This document shows, one piece after another, positions 7,755 to 14,861 of a DNA stretch of 20,151 nt. Each line of letters starts with the position of its first letter. Position 1 is the first letter of the stretch. The notes beneath the pieces are model-generated. The model ran no database searches. It had not been told where the DNA came from and saw only the letters and a list, made by a program, of their open reading frames with translations. The stretch lies in NCBI GenBank assembly GCA_027077185.1, contig JALTGJ010000400.1, positions 1 to 20,151 on the forward strand, written 5' to 3'. The DNA comes from Spirochaetales bacterium. GTDB lineage: Bacteria; Spirochaetota; Spirochaetia; B11-G9. A program made the translations under genes and the position numbers.

Positions 7755-8252
7755 ATGAATGATATTGCTATTGGTAAAATTAGAACATCTCACGGCGTTA
7801 AGGGGCAGTTGAAGGTTCTGAGCTTTTCCGGACAGACCGAGCATTTTCTTAAGCTTAAAGAATTTGTTTTAAGAAAGGATGGAAAAGAAAGAGTGCTTCC
7901 TGTGGAAAGTATTAAGGCTGCCGGTAGTATGATATTGGTAAAGTTGAGGGGCATAGACAATCCTGAGACAGGGAAAACCTATTCAGGCTGGGAAATATGG
8001 ACCACTCGTAAATTTGCAGCTCCTTTAAGTTTCGGGGAGTATTATATTAAAGACCTGAATGGTTGTAATATAGTAAATAATGGTAAGGTGCTTGGTAAAA
8101 TAGTAGGTATTAGCGAAAATAGTATTAACGATTTATTGGAAGTTAAGACAGATTCCGGGATATTTATAATACCTTTTAAAGAAGAGTACATCGGTAAGGT
8201 TGATATTAAGTCAGGTGCTGTAGAACTTACAGCCCTTTGGCTTCTTGAATGA
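7755..8252 (+). CDS. rimM: Ribosome maturation factor RimM
   Basis: RimM assists maturation of the 30S head and interacts with S19. The 165-residue protein has the N-terminal barrel motif IGKIRTSHGVKGQLKV and a C-terminal PRC-type barrel (GEYYIKDLNGCNIVNNGKVLGKI, NDLLEVKTDSGIFIIPF). Length is normal. ATG 7755 lies 14 nt after khpA with no Shine-Dalgarno sequence, so translation may depend on coupling. Its TGA overlaps the trmD ATG (ATGA), the usual arrangement for these two. Confidence 0.94.
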   Translation: MNDIAIGKIRTSHGVKGQLKVLSFSGQTEHFLKLKEFVLRKDGKERVLPVESIKAAGSMILVKLRGIDNPETGKTYSGWEIWTTRKFAAPLSFGEYYIKDLNGCNIVNNGKVLGKIVGISENSINDLLEVKTDSGIFIIPFKEEYIGKVDIKSGAVELTALWLLE

Positions 8253-8917
8253 AAATTACAGTACTGTCACTTTTCCCGGAGATAATTGACAGTTTCTTTA
8301 CCAGTTCTATTATGGCTAAAGCCGTTGAAAAGGGTCTTGTTGAGTATTCTTTAGTGAATATACGGGATTTTGCCATGGATCGTCATAGAACGTGTGATGA
8401 TGCTCCTTATGGTGGTGGTGCAGGGATGGTTTTAAAACCTGAACCCCTTGCCGAGGCTCTTGATTCAGTGGGAGGCTCTTTAAAACGAGTTATTTTCCCA
8501 AGCCCTTCAGGGATTGTCTTTGATCAAAAGCAGGCAGAGCGACTTGCCCTGTATGAGGAGCTTGTTTTTATCTGTGGACGTTATGAAGGGATAGATCAGC
8601 GTATAATTGATATGTATGTTGATGAAGAGATATCAATTGGGGATTATGTAATTTCTTCCGGTGAGATTTCAACCCTGGTAATTATAGATTCTGTCTATAG
8701 ATTATTGGAGGGTGTTATTAGTGAAGATTCTTTACTTGAGGAAAGTTTTACTGATGGGCGTCTTGAATACCCTCATTATACCAGACCCTCAAGTTTTCGA
8801 GGGGTGAATGTACCGGAGGTTTTGTTATCCGGTAATCATGCGAAAATAAATGAGTGGCGTAAGAAAGAAGGGCTTTTGAAGACAAGAAGAAATAGACCCG
8901 ATATTATAGTTTCATAG
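8249..8917 (+). CDS. trmD: tRNA (guanine-37-N1)-methyltransferase
   Basis: TrmD methylates G37 next to the anticodon using S-adenosylmethionine and prevents +1 frameshifting. The 222-residue protein shows the SPOUT trefoil-knot segments: APYGGGAGMVLKPEPL, FICGRYEGIDQRII and EISIGDYVISSGE. The active-site region SFTDGRLEYPHYTRP and LLSGNHAKINEWR follow. SSGE replaces the more common SGGE, a mild variation. The start overlaps the rimM stop by 4 nt and rplS follows 30 nt later. Confidence 0.97.
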   Translation: MKITVLSLFPEIIDSFFTSSIMAKAVEKGLVEYSLVNIRDFAMDRHRTCDDAPYGGGAGMVLKPEPLAEALDSVGGSLKRVIFPSPSGIVFDQKQAERLALYEELVFICGRYEGIDQRIIDMYVDEEISIGDYVISSGEISTLVIIDSVYRLLEGVISEDSLLEESFTDGRLEYPHYTRPSSFRGVNVPEVLLSGNHAKINEWRKKEGLLKTRRNRPDIIVS

Positions 8918-8947
8918 AAATAATTTGTTTAAAGGGGGAGTATGAGA

Positions 8948-9322
8948 ATGGAACTCATAAATGAAATCGAAGCAGAACAGTTAAAAGAAAACCCTGAAAA
9001 TTTCAGGATTGGTGATACTGTAAAGGTTCACTTTAAAATTGTTGAAGGACAAACCGAAAGAATCCAGGTGTTTGAAGGGCTTGTTATTGCTATTAATAAC
9101 AGTGGTATACGTAAGACCTTTACTGTAAGAAAAATGTCTTATGGAGTTGGTGTGGAAAGAATTTTTCCCCTGCATTCACCTCGTGTTGAGAAGACTGATG
9201 TTGTAAGACGAGGCCGAATACGCAGAGCCAAGTTGTATTACATAAGGGATAGAGTAGGTAAAGCTGCAAAAGTTCCTGAATTAATTCGAAGAAAGGATCA
9301 GAAGAAAAAAGCAAGCAGTTAG
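8948..9322 (+). CDS. rplS: 50S ribosomal protein L19
   Basis: L19 sits at the 30S-50S interface. The 124-residue protein has the family blocks [50 protein letters not shown] and [18 protein letters not shown]. The ATG at 8942 would leave one base after the strong GGGGGAG (8934-8940). The ATG at 8948 leaves 7 nt and aligns with the E. coli start ([11 protein letters not shown] against MSNIIKQLEQEQ), so 8948 is chosen. This is the last canonical gene of the operon; the flagellar FliK-like gene begins 7 nt later, so the transcript probably continues. Confidence 0.97.
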   Translation: MELINEIEAEQLKENPENFRIGDTVKVHFKIVEGQTERIQVFEGLVIAINNSGIRKTFTVRKMSYGVGVERIFPLHSPRVEKTDVVRRGRIRRAKLYYIRDRVGKAAKVPELIRRKDQKKKASS

Positions 9323-9329
9323 TTATAGC

Positions 9330-10325
9330 ATGTTTCTTCTGGAGACTATTAACACTGGAGCTTCTAATACCGGATCTCAGACAATTCTGAAATCCGGTAG
9401 TTTTGCTGTATTTACAATAAATAAAAAAATTGATTCAAACCTTTACAGAATTTCCCTGAAGGGTAATATTTTTAATGTAAAATCTTCAGTCCCCTTAAGT
9501 ATCGGATCAAAAATAAGAGCTCAAATTTTTTGGAATAATAATAGATTACAGTTAAAGGTTTCTGATAAATCCAATCCAATTGCCAGCTTGCTGGATAAAG
9601 TTAATATTTCAGCAAATTCTAACACAAAGTTAATCGCAGAAGGGTTGATTCGCAGTGGGATTCCCTTTGATTCTATTTATTTTGAAAAAATACAAACAGT
9701 AATAAAGAAAAATAAAAAAGTTGATGATAAGCTCATTAAAGGAATGCTGTTATTGATGGAGAAAGGAATACCGGTTAATAATAAGAATATTTCGGAAATA
9801 TTTTATTTTAATAACCAAAAAGAGGATGGGGAGAGCTCTGGACATGATACCGAAGAAAATAATCGTAAAAATAAAGAGTTATCAGTTAAAGAAATAAAAA
9901 AAGATATTAAAAAGCAAATTTTAGGAACTGATTCTGGTAATAATCTATTAAAATATTTTAATCACAGTATAGCATTACATGATAACTGGCTCATAATACC
10001 TTTAAGCTATTCCTTTTCCCGAAAGGGCAGAGGCATTCTTAAGTTGCGTTTGGATGACAATTTTTTGCTTACTAATATGGTTCTGGATCTTGATGATGGA
10101 TCTGAATGGGAGTTTTGCCTGACAAAACATAAGGAAGGTTCTCAAATGAGTATATGGGGGTCCTGTAAAAACTTATGGGAATTATCCGGAGCTTTTGTTA
10201 AATTAAAAGAAAAACTTCATAATATAGGGATAGGAATTGACGATATTAATAAGGAGCAGGTACAAACTGACGGCTTTACAGAACTGGGGTCGGGACGGTA
10301 TGATAGCATAAACTTTATGGTATAA
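9330..10325 (+). CDS. FliK-like protein (YlqG-type), putative flagellar export regulator
   Basis: A 331-residue protein not confidently assigned by motif alone. The N-terminal part is Ser/Asn-rich with a small beta domain (GSFAVFTINKKIDSNLYRIS). The middle (about 170-200) is charged and low-complexity. The C-terminal 120 residues (NWLIIPLSYSFSRKGRGILK, LDLDDGSEWEFCLTKHKEG, LKEKLHNIGIGI) have the alternating pattern and final Gly-Ile helix of the FliK C-terminal (Flg_hook) domain, which senses hook length by contacting FlhB. The next gene encodes a lone FlhB C-terminal domain, the same pairing as B. subtilis ylqG-ylqH downstream of rplS, which supports this reading. It starts 7 nt after rplS without a strong Shine-Dalgarno sequence. 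Confidence 0.6.
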   Translation: MFLLETINTGASNTGSQTILKSGSFAVFTINKKIDSNLYRISLKGNIFNVKSSVPLSIGSKIRAQIFWNNNRLQLKVSDKSNPIASLLDKVNISANSNTKLIAEGLIRSGIPFDSIYFEKIQTVIKKNKKVDDKLIKGMLLLMEKGIPVNNKNISEIFYFNNQKEDGESSGHDTEENNRKNKELSVKEIKKDIKKQILGTDSGNNLLKYFNHSIALHDNWLIIPLSYSFSRKGRGILKLRLDDNFLLTNMVLDLDDGSEWEFCLTKHKEGSQMSIWGSCKNLWELSGAFVKLKEKLHNIGIGIDDINKEQVQTDGFTELGSGRYDSINFMV

Positions 10326-10335
10326 GGGAATAAGA

Positions 10336-10584
10336 GTGGATACAGCATTGGCAATAAAATACAATAAGGAACTCCCTGCTCCCTTTATTCAGGCAAAGGG
10401 AAGAGGTTTTCTTGCTGACCGGCTTCTTGATATTGCCAATAAGTATAATATTCCGGTAGTAAAAGATAATTTACTTTCTGAAACTCTCTATATGATGGAG
10501 CCTGGTGAGTATATTCCGGAAGAAGTTTATGATATAGTTGCACAAATACTTGTATTTATTAAAGAAACGCAGGATTTAATATGA
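10336..10584 (+). CDS. Stand-alone FlhB cytoplasmic C-terminal domain homologue (FlhX/YlqH)
   Basis: An 82-residue protein matching the part of FlhB left after autocleavage at NPTH. The shared features are TALAIKYNKELPAPFIQAKG, a helix ADRLLDIANKYNIPVVKDN, LSETLYMMEPGEYIPEEVY and a final helix DIVAQILVFI. It has no membrane segments and no NPTH motif. In other bacteria such FlhB fragments can partly replace FlhB-CC in flagellar export specificity switching; here the role is inferred. The GTG start has AAGGGA 6 nt upstream. The gene follows a FliK-like gene and overlaps the HD-GYP gene by ATGA, so its translation is coupled to a c-di-GMP enzyme. Confidence 0.85.
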   Translation: MDTALAIKYNKELPAPFIQAKGRGFLADRLLDIANKYNIPVVKDNLLSETLYMMEPGEYIPEEVYDIVAQILVFIKETQDLI

Positions 10585-11714
10585 ATAAAATTAAAGTAAG
10601 TGATCTTAGGGCAGGAATGAAATTTTCAGCTCCTGTTTATCTTGACGGTGAGAACCTTCTTGTTCCTGAAAAAATTGAAATTAAAGATAAGGATATAAAA
10701 AGGCTGATCAGGTGGGAGATTCAGTTTGTAATGACCGATGGAAAGCCTCTTTCTCTAAGTGAGAGCAATGAATCTGATGATCTTTTAGCACGTTCTGTAG
10801 GTGATTCATCTGTCTTGAAATCATATAATAAGGCAGTATCCAGGCTTGATGAAATATTTAACGATATCAAACTTTACTCAAAAACGGATAAAGTTGAGAT
10901 TGATGCAATTATTACAGATATTTTTTCTCTGCTCAGAGATAAACCTGAAGAATTAAAAACTATAACTATGACAGCTGTTGATGCGGAGCATGATTTAGTT
11001 CAAAGTTCTCTTAATTGTATGATTGTCTCTATTATTCTTGGAAGACAGTTGAAAATTATTAATAGTAGATTGATATCCCTGGCAGTAGCCGCACTTCTCC
11101 ACGATATTGGAATGACTAAAATACCAGAATCTTTAATAGGGAAAAAGTCCAATCTTACTGAAGATGAATTAAAAATTATCCAGTCACATCCTATGTATAC
11201 TTATAAATTAATAAGTAAATCTTTAAAATATCCTGAAGAAATTGCAAGAATTGCCTTGTATCATCATGAAAGGTGGGATGGTAAAGGCTATCCGAATGGG
11301 CTGGCAGGGAAAAATATACCACTGTCATCAAGGGTTATATCAGTTGCGGATGCATATGGAGCTATGCTCAAAGATCGTCCCTATCGGGACTCTATGATTG
11401 GCTATAAAGCTATGAGAGAAATTTTAAATGATAATTCTACCCGCTTTGATTCAGATATACTAAAAGTATTTATAAAAAGTATGGGTATTTATCCGATTGG
11501 CTCTCTTGTTATTCTGAATGACAGTTCAATAGCCCGGGTTAAGCTTGTCCACAAAGAAGCTCCTTTGAGACCATTTGTTCAGATATTAATGACTCCTGCC
11601 GGAAGAATATTGAAGGGTGAGAACGAAAAGACAATTGACCTTCTTACTGAAAAGAGTTTATTTATTGTAAGAGCAATTACAAAGGAAGAAATAAGTAAGA
11701 GAGCGGGTAGATAA
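10581..11714 (+). CDS. HD-GYP domain cyclic-di-GMP phosphodiesterase
   Basis: A 377-residue protein. The N-terminus (VSDLRAGMKFSAPVYLDGENLLVPE) resembles the DUF3391-type domain common before HD-GYP. The catalytic domain (about 130-320) has H137, HDIG (H174, D175), the HP motif (H203), HHERWDG (H228, H229), GYP (G236-P238) and D257 in VADAYGAM, followed by DRPYRD. All expected metal ligands are present, so hydrolysis of c-di-GMP is predicted. A small C-terminal domain (IGSLVILNDSSIARVKLVH) follows. No membrane segment or receiver domain is visible, so it acts in the cytoplasm with unknown input. ATGA overlap with the FlhB-like gene suggests it tunes motility or export. Confidence 0.9.
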   Translation: MNKIKVSDLRAGMKFSAPVYLDGENLLVPEKIEIKDKDIKRLIRWEIQFVMTDGKPLSLSESNESDDLLARSVGDSSVLKSYNKAVSRLDEIFNDIKLYSKTDKVEIDAIITDIFSLLRDKPEELKTITMTAVDAEHDLVQSSLNCMIVSIILGRQLKIINSRLISLAVAALLHDIGMTKIPESLIGKKSNLTEDELKIIQSHPMYTYKLISKSLKYPEEIARIALYHHERWDGKGYPNGLAGKNIPLSSRVISVADAYGAMLKDRPYRDSMIGYKAMREILNDNSTRFDSDILKVFIKSMGIYPIGSLVILNDSSIARVKLVHKEAPLRPFVQILMTPAGRILKGENEKTIDLLTEKSLFIVRAITKEEISKRAGR

Positions 11715-11739
11715 TGAAGAGCTTGAATCCAAATAATGC

Positions 11740-11748
11740 TGATATAAT
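11740..11748 (+). promoter_or_regulatory. Extended -10 promoter inside the operon
   Basis: TGA-TATAAT is a perfect extended -10 in the gap after the HD-GYP gene. TTGAAT at 11723-11728 is too close (14-nt spacer) to be a normal -35. The predicted start is about 11755, on an in-frame ATG of the small ORF. It would drive the small ORF and the zinc-binding protein independently of the operon. Confidence 0.45.
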
Positions 11749-11916
11749 ATGTTTATGGAGAAGCAAATACTCATGATAAGAATAGCAAAGCACACAGATC
11801 CTAAAAAAATTGCAGAACTAAAAAAGAAAATTAATGATAGTAAATATATTAATGTGGCAATTAAAAGTATTGCAAATACTTTAACAAAAGAAATATTTCA
11901 TCTTAACGAGGAGTAG
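11749..11916 (+). CDS. Small protein of 47-55 residues, unknown function
   Basis: An open frame of 55 codons fills most of the gap between the HD-GYP and zinc-binding genes. Three in-frame starts exist: 11749 (inside the promoter region), 11755 (where transcription is predicted to start, giving a leaderless mRNA) and 11773 (GGAG 12 nt upstream). The shortest form reads MIRIAKHTDPKKIAELKKKI and continues to EIFHLNEE. It is lysine-rich, helical and contains no Cys or Trp. Its final Glu-Glu codons form the GAGGAG ribosome binding site of the next gene, so the two may be translationally coupled. No family is recognised; it is supported by its position, tight packing and fill of the gap. Confidence 0.5.
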   Translation: MFMEKQILMIRIAKHTDPKKIAELKKKINDSKYINVAIKSIANTLTKEIFHLNEE

Positions 11917-11920
11917 GTAA

Positions 11921-12298
11921 TTGAGTGAAGCCATGGAAACAGATACTAACAAACCACACCCCCGGGGAAGAAGAAGAAATAATAATAGACGTTACCGCCA
12001 AAAAAGGTCTTTTCCTGAATGTCCTCTCTGTAATCAGTCCGTAAAATTCTTATTAACAGCAATTTCAGTTGGAGAAGATAATAAGCCAGCTCATTTTGAT
12101 TGTGTTCTAAAAATGATAGCAGAAAAAGAAAGTCTGGGCCCACGTGAAAAGATAAGTTATATCGGCAATGGCAATTTTGCAGTTGTAAGCGGTAAATCAG
12201 GTAAAGATTTAAATATACGAAAAATAATTGAGTTTGAGGGCAGGGAAAGTAAGGGTGAGTGGAGAAAAAGACTCAGCCGTAATTTAAAAAATAGGTAA
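11921..12298 (+). CDS. Small basic protein with a CxxC...HxxC zinc-binding motif
   Basis: A 125-residue protein starting at TTG 11921, which has an excellent GAGGAG 7 nt upstream; the ATG at 11933 has none. The first 30 residues are strongly basic and Asn-rich (RGRRRNNNRRYRQKR), suggesting nucleic-acid binding. C34-x2-C37 and H58-x2-C61 form a likely zinc-binding site (FPECPLCNQ, AHFDCVL). The rest (EKISYIGNGNFAVVSGKSGK, GEWRKRLSRNLKNR) looks like a small beta domain with a basic tail. The family is not named with confidence; conserved spirochaete proteins of this shape exist to my recollection. RNA binding is an inference from charge and the zinc motif. It is the last gene before the terminator. 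Confidence 0.75.
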   Translation: MSEAMETDTNKPHPRGRRRNNNRRYRQKRSFPECPLCNQSVKFLLTAISVGEDNKPAHFDCVLKMIAEKESLGPREKISYIGNGNFAVVSGKSGKDLNIRKIIEFEGRESKGEWRKRLSRNLKNR

Positions 12299-12313
12299 AT
12301 TAGTAAAGTAGAG

Positions 12314-12389
12314 AACACAAACAATCGGAAAACCGGTGAAGCAATAAATATTACATACCCGGTTTTCAGTTTTAAAGTCCGTTTGTGTT
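12314..12389. terminator. Bidirectional two-helix terminator
   Basis: Outer arms AACACAAAC (12314-12322) and GTTTGTGTT (12381-12389) and inner arms GAAAACCGG (12328-12336) and CCGGTTTTC (12359-12367) are each perfectly complementary. The structure lies between convergent transcription units and overlaps the stop codon of the HEAT-repeat gene. It ends in short T stretches rather than a long U-tract. Confidence 0.6.
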
Positions 12390-13095
12390 AATAGGATCTT
12401 AGTTTATCTATAACACTTTTTGCTTTTCTCTGTACGGTTTTTATGTAATTGCCATTTTGTATTCGTACAAGAGCCCTTATAGCACTTGGATCTTCTATAC
12501 CATTATTTGCTTCTGCAATTTTTTCAAATGCAAGAAGTACAGCAAAGGCATAATTATTGTCAGGAGACATAATATTTTGTCCAAGAATAGAAAAGGACAG
12601 TGCCTGGGTTACCTGGTTGTTTTTATTCAGGCCTATTGTTCCAAGTCCGTAGGCTGCTTCTGCAAGTACCATAGGTTCCTTCTCTGTTAAGAGAATGTTT
12701 ATTAAAGATGCCTTTGCAGCCTCTCCTCCCAGTTTTCCCAGAGATTCACATGCTCTTCTTCTAACTTCCGGATAATTATTTATCAGCAATCCCGATTCTC
12801 TCATTTGAACACCGCTGCCGGACATTGATAAATAATCGAGGATTGACACCAGATCCTGATCCTTGCCGGAAGCTCTTCCGGAATCAATCATATCTTCGAT
12901 TGATGAGAGTGCATTAAGTTTTGACTCACGGGAACCATCTGTAGCCATTTCTCCAATTACAGTTAATTCTATACTCTGAAGAAAAAGTTCCTCTACTGTA
13001 GTTTCCTTTTTATTTGCCTGATCCTGTGAATATACAGTTACGACTGGTAAAAGAAAACTCGCCAGCATAAATATAGTAAAAAATCTGTTTTTCAT
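12388..13095 (-). CDS. Exported HEAT-repeat protein
   Basis: A 235-residue protein with an N-terminal signal peptide (MKNRFFTIFMLASFLLPVVT) and a probable signal peptidase I site after VYS, before QDQ. The mature part is alpha-helical with HEAT-like repeats, clearest at YPEVRRRACESLGKLGGEAA and PMVLAEAAYGLGTIG. It is therefore a periplasmic helical scaffold likely to bind a protein partner; the specific role is unknown. GGAG lies 7 nt before the ATG. It follows the lipoprotein gene by 35 nt on the same strand, so the two are probably one operon, ended by the bidirectional terminator. Confidence 0.8.
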   Translation of the reverse strand: MKNRFFTIFMLASFLLPVVTVYSQDQANKKETTVEELFLQSIELTVIGEMATDGSRESKLNALSSIEDMIDSGRASGKDQDLVSILDYLSMSGSGVQMRESGLLINNYPEVRRRACESLGKLGGEAAKASLINILLTEKEPMVLAEAAYGLGTIGLNKNNQVTQALSFSILGQNIMSPDNNYAFAVLLAFEKIAEANNGIEDPSAIRALVRIQNGNYIKTVQRKAKSVIDKLRSY

Positions 13096-13130
13096 ATTGA
13101 ATCTCCATTTTCCCTAAAGGGGGTGTTATT

Positions 13131-13679
13131 TTAAAACTTTCCTATTTTCCATACATTATCTATTCTAACAAGCTCATATATTATTACCGGTGTACCCTTG
13201 ATAAACATATATGCTTTAATTTTATTTCTATCCAGAACCTTAATCTCGTCAAGTTTTATATTTTGTCTGCTTCCAACAACTACATAGTTAAAATAATCCT
13301 CCAAAGATCTTAAAACAATATTATATTTTACAAGAAGAGGTGACTGGGTTTTTTCCTTAAGTATTTCAGGATCACTGTAATACTGTATATAATTATCAGA
13401 GAGATTCATTTTCCAGCTCTCATAATCTTTTGCCGCAATAATTTTATTTAATTTTTCAATTAGTGCAGCTATATCTGTTTCCGCTTTTTTAATTTCTACA
13501 TCATTTAAAGCTTCTGGCGGACTTTGTTCTGTACTGTCAACAGTTTTTTTGGGTGGGGCAGTAGTTACTGCTTCTGTTTCTTTGACGGGTGTATTTTCTT
13601 TTATTACCGGTTCCCGGCTTATGCAGGAGAACAGGAACACAGTTAAAATAACAATATTAAGCAAAATTATATTTTTCAT
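13131..13679 (-). CDS. Putative lipoprotein, unknown function
   Basis: A 182-residue protein with signal MKNIILLNIVILTVFLFSC; Cys19 in LFSC is the predicted lipidation site, a spirochaete-style lipobox. A Pro/Thr/Glu-rich linker (about 20-60) leads to a helix (KAETDIAALIEKLNKIIAAK) and a compact alpha+beta domain with the pattern of NTF2/SnoaL-like folds (DYESWKMNLSDNYIQYYSDP, ending YELVRIDNVWKIGKF). That fold call is tentative. It lacks a Shine-Dalgarno sequence, and the nearest promoter predicts transcription starting at the ATG. It leads the operon with the exported HEAT protein, so both are likely envelope components. Confidence 0.75.
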   Translation of the reverse strand: MKNIILLNIVILTVFLFSCISREPVIKENTPVKETEAVTTAPPKKTVDSTEQSPPEALNDVEIKKAETDIAALIEKLNKIIAAKDYESWKMNLSDNYIQYYSDPEILKEKTQSPLLVKYNIVLRSLEDYFNYVVVGSRQNIKLDEIKVLDRNKIKAYMFIKGTPVIIYELVRIDNVWKIGKF

Positions 13680-13686
13680 TGTTCTT

Positions 13687-13715
13687 ATTTTATATAGTCA
13701 AAGACTATTTGTCAA
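13687..13715 (-). promoter_or_regulatory. Promoter of the lipoprotein-HEAT operon
   Basis: On the minus strand TTGACA (13715-13710) is followed by a 17-nt spacer and TAAAAT (13692-13687), matching the consensus 6/6 and 5/6. The predicted start (about 13680) is one base before the ATG at 13679, implying a leaderless or nearly leaderless mRNA. Confidence 0.5.
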
Positions 13716-13799
13716 AACGAAAATTAATAAACATGTAAAATATCTGTATTTATGTGCATAAATATCCATATTAGCATAAAAGATTTTAAAATAATGGAT

Positions 13800-13822
13800 T
13801 ATTTCGGTTCCCGACCGAAATA
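13800..13822. promoter_or_regulatory. 9-bp perfect inverted repeat upstream of coaD
   Basis: TATTTCGGT and ACCGAAATA are perfectly complementary across a TCCCG centre. The repeat ends 4 nt before the candidate -35 of coaD, in the divergent spacer between the lipoprotein and coaD. It could be an operator for a dimeric regulator; it is not followed by a T-tract. Confidence 0.4.
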
Positions 13823-13826
13823 TATC

Positions 13827-13856
13827 TTGACTTAGAGCGGCTTTACTGAGTAAATT
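13827..13856 (+). promoter_or_regulatory. Candidate promoter of coaD-rpmF-acpP-rnc
   Basis: TTGACT (13827-13832), an 18-nt spacer and TAAATT (13851-13856) match 5/6 and 4/6. The predicted start falls on the coaD GTG at 13863. The -10 is mediocre. Confidence 0.35.
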
Positions 13857-13862
13857 ATCAAA

Positions 13863-14345
13863 GTGATAAAAGCTATGTTTCCCGGTTCATTTGATCCTCC
13901 GACTAATGGTCATATGAATCTAATAGAAAGAGCGTCTTCAATTTTTGAAGAACTTTATGTTGTGATTGCGGTGAATAACCAGAAAAATACTCTGTTCTCA
14001 TCGCAGGAACGCTATGAAATGATGAGTTTACTGTTGAAAGATTATTCCAATGTAACTGTAAAGCTGTGGGATAAGCTTGTGGTAAAGTTTGCAGAAAAAA
14101 ATCATGTTAAGGTCATGGTTAGGGGAGTGCGTGCGTTAGTTGACTTTGGTTATGAGTTTGAACTGGCAATGACAAATAAGGAACTTAGTCCTGATGTTGA
14201 CATTATGTTTATGCCTACAGATCCAAAGTATTTCGTCCTGAGATCGTCTGCTATTAAAGAGATTGCTCTCCTGGATGGCGATATTTCAACTATGGTACCT
14301 CCGGAAGTAGCTTCAGCTTTAAAACAACGTTTAAAAGGCAGTTGA
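13863..14345 (+). CDS. coaD: Phosphopantetheine adenylyltransferase
   Basis: CoaD catalyses the penultimate step of coenzyme A synthesis, joining ATP and 4'-phosphopantetheine to dephospho-CoA. The 160-residue protein has the nucleotidyltransferase motif FPGSFDPPTNGHMNLI, the MVRGVRALVDFGYEFELAMT block and the C-terminal FVLRSSAIKEIA, in place of the usual ISST.VKE. GTG 13863 gives MIKAMFPGSFDP and fits family starts. There is no Shine-Dalgarno sequence and the candidate promoter predicts transcription from the GTG itself. It heads a unit with rpmF, acpP and rnc; the link to acpP is functional because CoA donates the AcpP prosthetic arm. Confidence 0.96.
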   Translation: MIKAMFPGSFDPPTNGHMNLIERASSIFEELYVVIAVNNQKNTLFSSQERYEMMSLLLKDYSNVTVKLWDKLVVKFAEKNHVKVMVRGVRALVDFGYEFELAMTNKELSPDVDIMFMPTDPKYFVLRSSAIKEIALLDGDISTMVPPEVASALKQRLKGS

Positions 14346-14407
14346 CATTAAGCTCTATTTAGAGTAAGTTCACACTGACTTTTTGCTAACTTGGAGAGGA
14401 TGTTATT

Positions 14408-14596
14408 ATGGCAGTACCAAAATATAAGACGTCGAAAAAACGATCACGTACAAGACGATCTGCAAATATGAAACTCACAGTACCTGGACTCGTTGAATGT
14501 GGAACTTGTGGTAATAAAGTATTACCGCACCGTGTATGCCCAAAGTGTGGGTATTACAGAGGGAATCAAATTATTGAACTCGAGAGCATGGCTTAA
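14408..14596 (+). CDS. rpmF: 50S ribosomal protein L32
   Basis: A 62-residue protein with the L32 signature MAVPKYKTSKKRSRTRRS and a four-cysteine zinc ribbon (ECGTCGNKVLPHRVCPKCG), so it is the zinc-containing form. GGAGAGG lies upstream of the ATG. In many bacteria a DUF177/YceD gene precedes rpmF; here coaD does, 62 nt upstream. acpP follows after 22 nt. Confidence 0.98.
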   Translation: MAVPKYKTSKKRSRTRRSANMKLTVPGLVECGTCGNKVLPHRVCPKCGYYRGNQIIELESMA

Positions 14597-14618
14597 AAAT
14601 TTTTTTGAGGAGTAAATA

Positions 14619-14855
14619 ATGGACGAACTTTTTGACAAATTAAAGAAGCTTATTGCTGAAAAGCTGGAAGTGGAAGAAGCGAAAATTACACCTGAAGCAT
14701 CCTTTAGACAGGATCTTGGTGCAGATAGCCTTGATACATATGAACTTGTATATGCTATCGAAGAGGAAATGGGTGTTACTATTCCTGATGAAAAAGCAAA
14801 TGAATTTGAAACTGTTGGAGATGCTTTAAATTTTCTGAAATCACAGGAAGCTTAA
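14619..14855 (+). CDS. acpP: Acyl carrier protein
   Basis: A 78-residue acidic four-helix protein that carries growing acyl chains in fatty-acid synthesis. The phosphopantetheine attachment site is S37 in LGADSLDTYELVYAIEEE, followed by FETVGDALNFL. The strong GAGGAG lies 6 nt before the ATG. No other fatty-acid synthesis gene is in the window, so acpP is separated from a fab cluster and sits in the rpmF-acpP-rnc order. Confidence 0.98.
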   Translation: MDELFDKLKKLIAEKLEVEEAKITPEASFRQDLGADSLDTYELVYAIEEEMGVTIPDEKANEFETVGDALNFLKSQEA

Positions 14856-14861
14856 TACTAA

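Noticed and set aside
13549..13761. Plus-strand 70-codon frame in the lipoprotein/coaD spacer
   Set aside because: Antisense to the lipoprotein signal and linker region, without a ribosome site or recognisable features.
14342..14370. TTGACA with TAAGTT at 17-nt spacing upstream of rpmF
   Set aside because: The -35 overlaps the coaD stop and the -10 matches only 3 of 6; an internal promoter is possible but not supported enough to annotate.
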